DNA of 64,000 bases from an uncultured Alphaproteobacteria bacterium. Its GTDB lineage: Bacteria; Pseudomonadota; Alphaproteobacteria; HIMB59. The notes below the pieces were generated by a model, which saw only the letters and a program-made list of their open reading frames with translations, was not told the origin of the DNA and searched no databases. How positions within the stretch are numbered: position 1 is the first letter of the stretch; each line of letters begins with the position of its first letter. The DNA is taken from NCBI GenBank assembly GCA_902616855.1, contig CACMUL010000002.1:124001-188000 (forward strand), read 5' to 3'. Positions 61,788 through 64,000 of this stretch are shown one piece after another. A program made the translations under genes and the position numbers.

Positions 61788-62795
61788 TTACGATCCGTAG
61801 AAATTAAATTTATTAGATATATCGTCTATATATTTCTCTAAAAATTTTTTTTCTTTTTGAGAAATTTCGATTTTAATAGAGTCAGGCTCAGGGGGATTTT
61901 TATCAATAAAACTTTTAATTAAATTATAGTCCATTTTAATTTTTGCACCTGACTGGATAAAATGGAGTATTATTGAACTTAATACTTCAAAGGTGTCTAA
62001 AATTAAATCTTTTTTGAGAATGATTTTTCCATTCAAAGAATTTGTAACGTTAGAGTTAATCCAACTTGATGTATGAGTGTGCCATCCTTGTTTGTTTATC
62101 TCAACACTTACGTCATCAATTTTTATAAATGAGCTATGGTTATCTAAATTTAAGAAAATATTCTTTGCAAGAGTTTTATCTCCTTTCAGTGAATTTTTAA
62201 TTTTTTGATAAACTGCATAAGGATTATCAATAATGTAAATGAATGAATTTGTTAGTGTATTTTTACTAAAATTAAAATTTTGTTTAGTAGAAAAAAATGG
62301 TAAATGATTTCTGAGAAACTTTAGTGGACATGTATTATCGTGCAATATTAAAAATTGGTAAACATACGACCTATCAACAAAATCAGAGAAATTTAGGTTT
62401 TTTATAGTTGAAATGTCATTAAGAATTTTGATTAATTTTTCTTCATATTTTAGTATGTCACCAACATTTACCTCGGTTTTCTCATTATAATAATTCAAAA
62501 AATTTGAAAGGTATGATGTATCCTCCGGCATAAAAGAATTTAACCATATAATTTTTGACTTAAAAATGTCGCTTGAATTATTCAATATAGCCGAATTACC
62601 CAAATTAAATAATAGCTTTAAGTAAAGTTTACGGTCCTTTTTTAAACTCCCTAAATGATTAAAGAACCCAGAATAATTATTTGTTGAAATAAAGTCTTCA
62701 AGTATTCTTAAATTGTATTGATATTTAATATTAGTTAAAACAGACATAATTACATTTAACATAATATATTGATCAAATGAAAAAGGAAATTTCAA
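61788..62795 (-). CDS. Divergent sulfotransferase-like protein lacking the P-loop
   Basis: A 335-aa (or ~319 aa from ATG 62747, MSVLTNIKYQ) protein I do not firmly recognise. The central part FIYIIDNPYAVYQKIKNSLKGD, followed by QGWHTHTSSWINSNV, resembles the 3'-phosphate region and the later W-x-x-H-x-x-SW part of sulfotransferases. But no GxxRSGTT-type P-loop is present, and the 3'-PB Arg is replaced (DNP instead of RNP). It is divergent from a real TPR-sulfotransferase 30 bases or less away. It may be an inactive paralogue or a partner. Confidence 0.5.
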   Translation of the reverse strand: MKFPFSFDQYIMLNVIMSVLTNIKYQYNLRILEDFISTNNYSGFFNHLGSLKKDRKLYLKLLFNLGNSAILNNSSDIFKSKIIWLNSFMPEDTSYLSNFLNYYNEKTEVNVGDILKYEEKLIKILNDISTIKNLNFSDFVDRSYVYQFLILHDNTCPLKFLRNHLPFFSTKQNFNFSKNTLTNSFIYIIDNPYAVYQKIKNSLKGDKTLAKNIFLNLDNHSSFIKIDDVSVEINKQGWHTHTSSWINSNVTNSLNGKIILKKDLILDTFEVLSSIILHFIQSGAKIKMDYNLIKSFIDKNPPEPDSIKIEISQKEKKFLEKYIDDISNKFNFYGS

Positions 62796-64000
62796 ATGTA
62801 CTCAATTTAATTGAAAATGGGGATACGGTTAAAGCATTACAAAATGCGAAATTATTTTATAAAAAAAATAAAAATGATTTAGATGCAATCAAGTTATTGG
62901 CGTATACATATATTCAGTTGGGAAATTTTGAGAGAGTTATTGATGTTCTAGAGGATGGTTACAAAAAAAGAAAAGATCTAAAAGATTTTGATTATTTTAA
63001 CAACATGGGTTATGCATTATCTCAAATTGAAGAATACGATAAGTCTATTAGTTATTTAGAAAAAGCATCTGAGTTAAATAATAATCCGAATGTTAAAATA
63101 AGTTTAGCTGAAGTTTTTTTAAAAAAGCGAGATTTTCAAAATGCTAAATTGGCAATATCAAAAGCATTAGAAGATATAAAAAAAATCGGCGAAGATTCTT
63201 TCACAAATTATGTCAATGTATTTCTTTTAATATCGGAGATAAATGGGGCATTGGGGAAAGATAATGAAACAATAAATTTGTTTAATAATCTTTTAAAAAA
63301 TAGATTTAACGAAAATATTTTTTTTCTTCTATCAAATATTGATCCAAGATTAGTTGATGAAAAAATAGCGAAGATAGCAGAAAGTTCTTTGTTAACTAAT
63401 GAAAATAAATATGAAAATAAAATAGAAAGATTTAATTTCGTGACACCTCTTTATTTTGGTCTTGCAGCGTATTATCAATCGAGAGACAAAGAAAAGTCTG
63501 AGGAATATTTTGACAATGGAAATAAAGAAATTTTTATTTCTAGCAGGTATAATTCTCATCAGTATCAAGAAAGAATTTTAAAAACTATGGAGCTTTATTT
63601 AAAGAAATATAAATCATTTGAGGAAGGAGAAAGACACCATGGAAGAGAAAACTTTTTTATTGTAGGGTCGCCAAGATCTGGAACTACTTTACTTGAATCT
63701 GTTATAACTGCTAACAATAAAGTATTCTCGGGTGGAGAGTTAAAAAGTGGAAAAGACATTATAGAAAAAAATATTTTATCTAAAGATCAAAGTCTAAGTG
63801 ATTTAAATCATAGGTTTCTTTCGAAGTACATTAGAAGAACCTCTTACTTAAGGGGCGAATATGAATACATAGTTGATAAAATGCCAGAAAATTTTTTATA
63901 TATAGGTTTGATCCAGAAACTTTTGCCTAAATCAAAAATAATTCGTATTTTTAGAAACCCTTGGGATACTGCAATTTCTCTATATAAACAACGATATGTT
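62777..64000 (+). CDS. TPR-sulfotransferase, 3'-truncated by window edge
   Basis: Not in the ORF track because it runs off the window. ATG 62777 opens an uninterrupted frame. Residues ~1-150 are TPR-like helices (KLLAYTYIQLGNFERVIDVLEDGY, NNMGYALSQIEEYDKSISYLEKA). From ~292 the sulfotransferase domain begins: FFIVGSPRSGTTLLESV (PAPS P-loop), SGGELKSG, DKMPENFLYIG, and KIIRIFRNPWDTAISLYKQRYV (3'-PB motif) at the window end. Such TPR-sulfotransferases are frequent in marine Alphaproteobacteria; the acceptor is unknown. Confidence 0.88.
   Translation, partial: MKKEISNVLNLIENGDTVKALQNAKLFYKKNKNDLDAIKLLAYTYIQLGNFERVIDVLEDGYKKRKDLKDFDYFNNMGYALSQIEEYDKSISYLEKASELNNNPNVKISLAEVFLKKRDFQNAKLAISKALEDIKKIGEDSFTNYVNVFLLISEINGALGKDNETINLFNNLLKNRFNENIFFLLSNIDPRLVDEKIAKIAESSLLTNENKYENKIERFNFVTPLYFGLAAYYQSRDKEKSEEYFDNGNKEIFISSRYNSHQYQERILKTMELYLKKYKSFEEGERHHGRENFFIVGSPRSGTTLLESVITANNKVFSGGELKSGKDIIEKNILSKDQSLSDLNHRFLSKYIRRTSYLRGEYEYIVDKMPENFLYIGLIQKLLPKSKIIRIFRNPWDTAISLYKQRYV

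Overview
This is a 64 kb stretch of a compact, AT-rich bacterial chromosome. It reads as an alphaproteobacterium, probably a marine one with a small genome. The evidence is the System I cytochrome c operon (ccm), an ECF sigma factor paired with a ChrR-type cupin anti-sigma, an IalB-like protein, a Mic60-like plus HemY_N pair divergent from tsaD, UbiH- and LolA-like genes, FtsK and TPR-sulfotransferases. Many genes overlap by 1-30 bases, and TTG and GTG starts are common. I cannot name a genus; HIMB59/AEGEAN-169/SAR11-like lineages are plausible by base composition only.

Layout. (1) 1-4.4 kb: ccmB(partial)-C-D-E-F-G-H, cytochrome c maturation, with ccmD missing from the ORF track. (2) 4.4-10 kb: a polar amino-acid ABC importer (two permeases, binding protein, ATPase) with a DAO-type amine/amino-acid oxidase inside the operon, a strong terminator after the binding-protein gene, and two tandem bactofilins between the transporter parts. 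(3) 10-11.5 kb: YggT, FolD and an ABM-fold protein. (4) 11.6-27.6 kb: an unusual secretion/adhesion locus. A 3103-aa LEPR-type surface protein (DUF4347, 15 VCBS-like repeats, an embedded five-repeat propeller-like insert) is followed in one tight operon by an HlyD adaptor, a GAF-HlyD fusion and a PqqD-like/M50 protease/HlyD fusion. A TolC-SPOR lipoprotein is divergent to it. No ABC exporter is present locally.

(5) 27.6-43.4 kb: housekeeping and stress genes: ArgG, IalB-like, ECF sigma/ChrR, DUF3429, pterin dehydratase, aldo-keto reductase, BI-1, EamA, HemY_N, Mic60-like, TsaD, EVE, Acs, RsmB, Rpe, PurH, an unknown, an orphan HAD and LysE. (6) 43.4-55.2 kb: a surface-glycan region with a TPR-GT9-like protein, two GT8-like proteins, an FkbM methyltransferase, a polysaccharide lyase, tRNA-Gly, a YLDPST small membrane protein, a CDP-glycerol phosphotransferase-like protein and a frameshifted sulfatase-fold phosphotransferase. 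It ends with a three-gene cassette matching the Campylobacter glutamine kinase / gamma-glutamyl-CDP-amidate hydrolase / CTP:phosphoglutamine cytidylyltransferase set (Cj1418-1417-1416) that makes cytidine diphosphoramidate. (7) 55.4-64 kb: thioredoxin-TPR, Lon-N, UbiH-like, FtsK, a winged-helix orphan, LolA-like, YggS, and two divergent sulfotransferase-like genes, the last running off the window.

The two systems I rate most worth following are the apparent ABC-less giant-adhesin export locus and the phosphoramidate cassette in a glycan region. Also notable are a ChrR-type anti-sigma that lost all its zinc ligands, an rsmB with no ATG/GTG/TTG start, and reduced Mic60, HemY and HAD-UbiA homologues. 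No CRISPR array, insertion sequence, prophage or rRNA was seen.
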